Shown: piece after piece, positions 18,768 through 19,066 of the stretch
Numbering within the stretch: the first letter of the stretch is position 1
Layout: each line of letters begins with the position of its first letter
DNA from: Phoronis ovalis
Taxonomy: Eukaryota; Phoronida; Phoronidae
Direction of reading: 5' to 3'
NCBI GenBank assembly: GCA_028565635.1
Contig: JAOXYB010016543.1
Coordinates: forward strand, 1-19,066
Length of the DNA: 19,066 bases
Translations under genes and position numbers: made by a program
The notes under the pieces: generated by a model
The model's input: only the letters and a program-made list of their open reading frames with translations
What the model was told of the DNA's origin: nothing
Databases searched by the model: none

Positions 18768-19066
18768 GTAAGGGCAATTATATTTCTACAAACTATTACT
18801 GTTAACAAATAGGACCTTTCATAAAATTGCTGCTGTTTAAGAAAAATCTGGTCCACTTGGTGGAGTGGGATTTTTGAGAGCTTTATATAGCTCAGTGGGG
18901 ACGGAGTATAATAATACATAGGACACAACAAAGTCACCTTTTATTCGCGGCAGTTTGTAACAATATATGGAAATCCTTATTGTTCAAAATATAAAATTAT
19001 GGGTTAAAACTAGGACACCGACAAAACACATGAATAATTCTTCTTCAAATTCTTTTAAAAGTTTTT
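18768..19066 (+). other. Intron 3 of the unidentified gene, 5' part
   Basis: It opens with GTAAGG and continues off the window. It holds an isolated tRNA A-box-like string, TAGCTCAGTGG, at 18888-18898 without a matching B box. Confidence 0.65.

Overview
This is an AT-rich animal nuclear genome segment with spliced genes. Short exons carry consensus GT/AG borders, introns run from about 0.3 to 4.6 kb, and there are microsatellites and several small dispersed repeats. The protein sequences fit an invertebrate metazoan. A lophotrochozoan such as a bivalve would fit the base composition and the miniature repeats, but the sequence alone does not prove it.

Three genes can be supported, none of them shown by a single long ORF. 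(1) Positions 717-5971 (+) hold the last five coding exons of a leucine-rich-repeat gene that I identify as an LRRC28 orthologue: seven LRRs, a family-specific linker, and a cysteine-bearing C-terminal domain. Its 5' exons lie upstream of the window. (2) Positions 9033-17255 (-) hold a complete five-exon E2 ubiquitin-conjugating enzyme of the CDC34/UBE2R class. It encodes 238 residues, with the catalytic Cys at 92, the acidic loop and a long Asp/Glu-rich tail. (3) Positions 17676-18767 (+) hold the first three exons of a gene I do not recognise. It runs off the right edge of the window.

Layout: a (CA)n/(TA)n microsatellite opens the window inside an LRRC28 intron. LRRC28 and UBE2R converge on a repeat-rich spacer (about 6.2-7.4 kb). 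UBE2R and the unknown gene are head to head across a ~420-bp interval that contains a perfect palindromic TGACGTCA site and is likely a shared promoter. The rest is intronic or untranslated.

The most notable non-coding content is two small repeat families. Family R1 has three copies: 1787-2005 (-), 6241-6566 (+) and 9522-9800 (+). The middle copy has expanded a 14-bp internal unit into six tandem copies. Family F is an inverted-repeat, MITE-like element with a full 368-bp copy at 7000-7367, an internally deleted copy at 9321-9442, and a fragment that makes up much of the LRRC28 3' UTR (6002-6094). Smaller tandem duplications (44-bp at 1611-1718, 31-bp at 11821-11880) are also present. I found no RNA gene, CRISPR array or intact transposase. 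I see no wholly new multi-gene system; the unidentified third gene and the F element are the best candidates for something undescribed.
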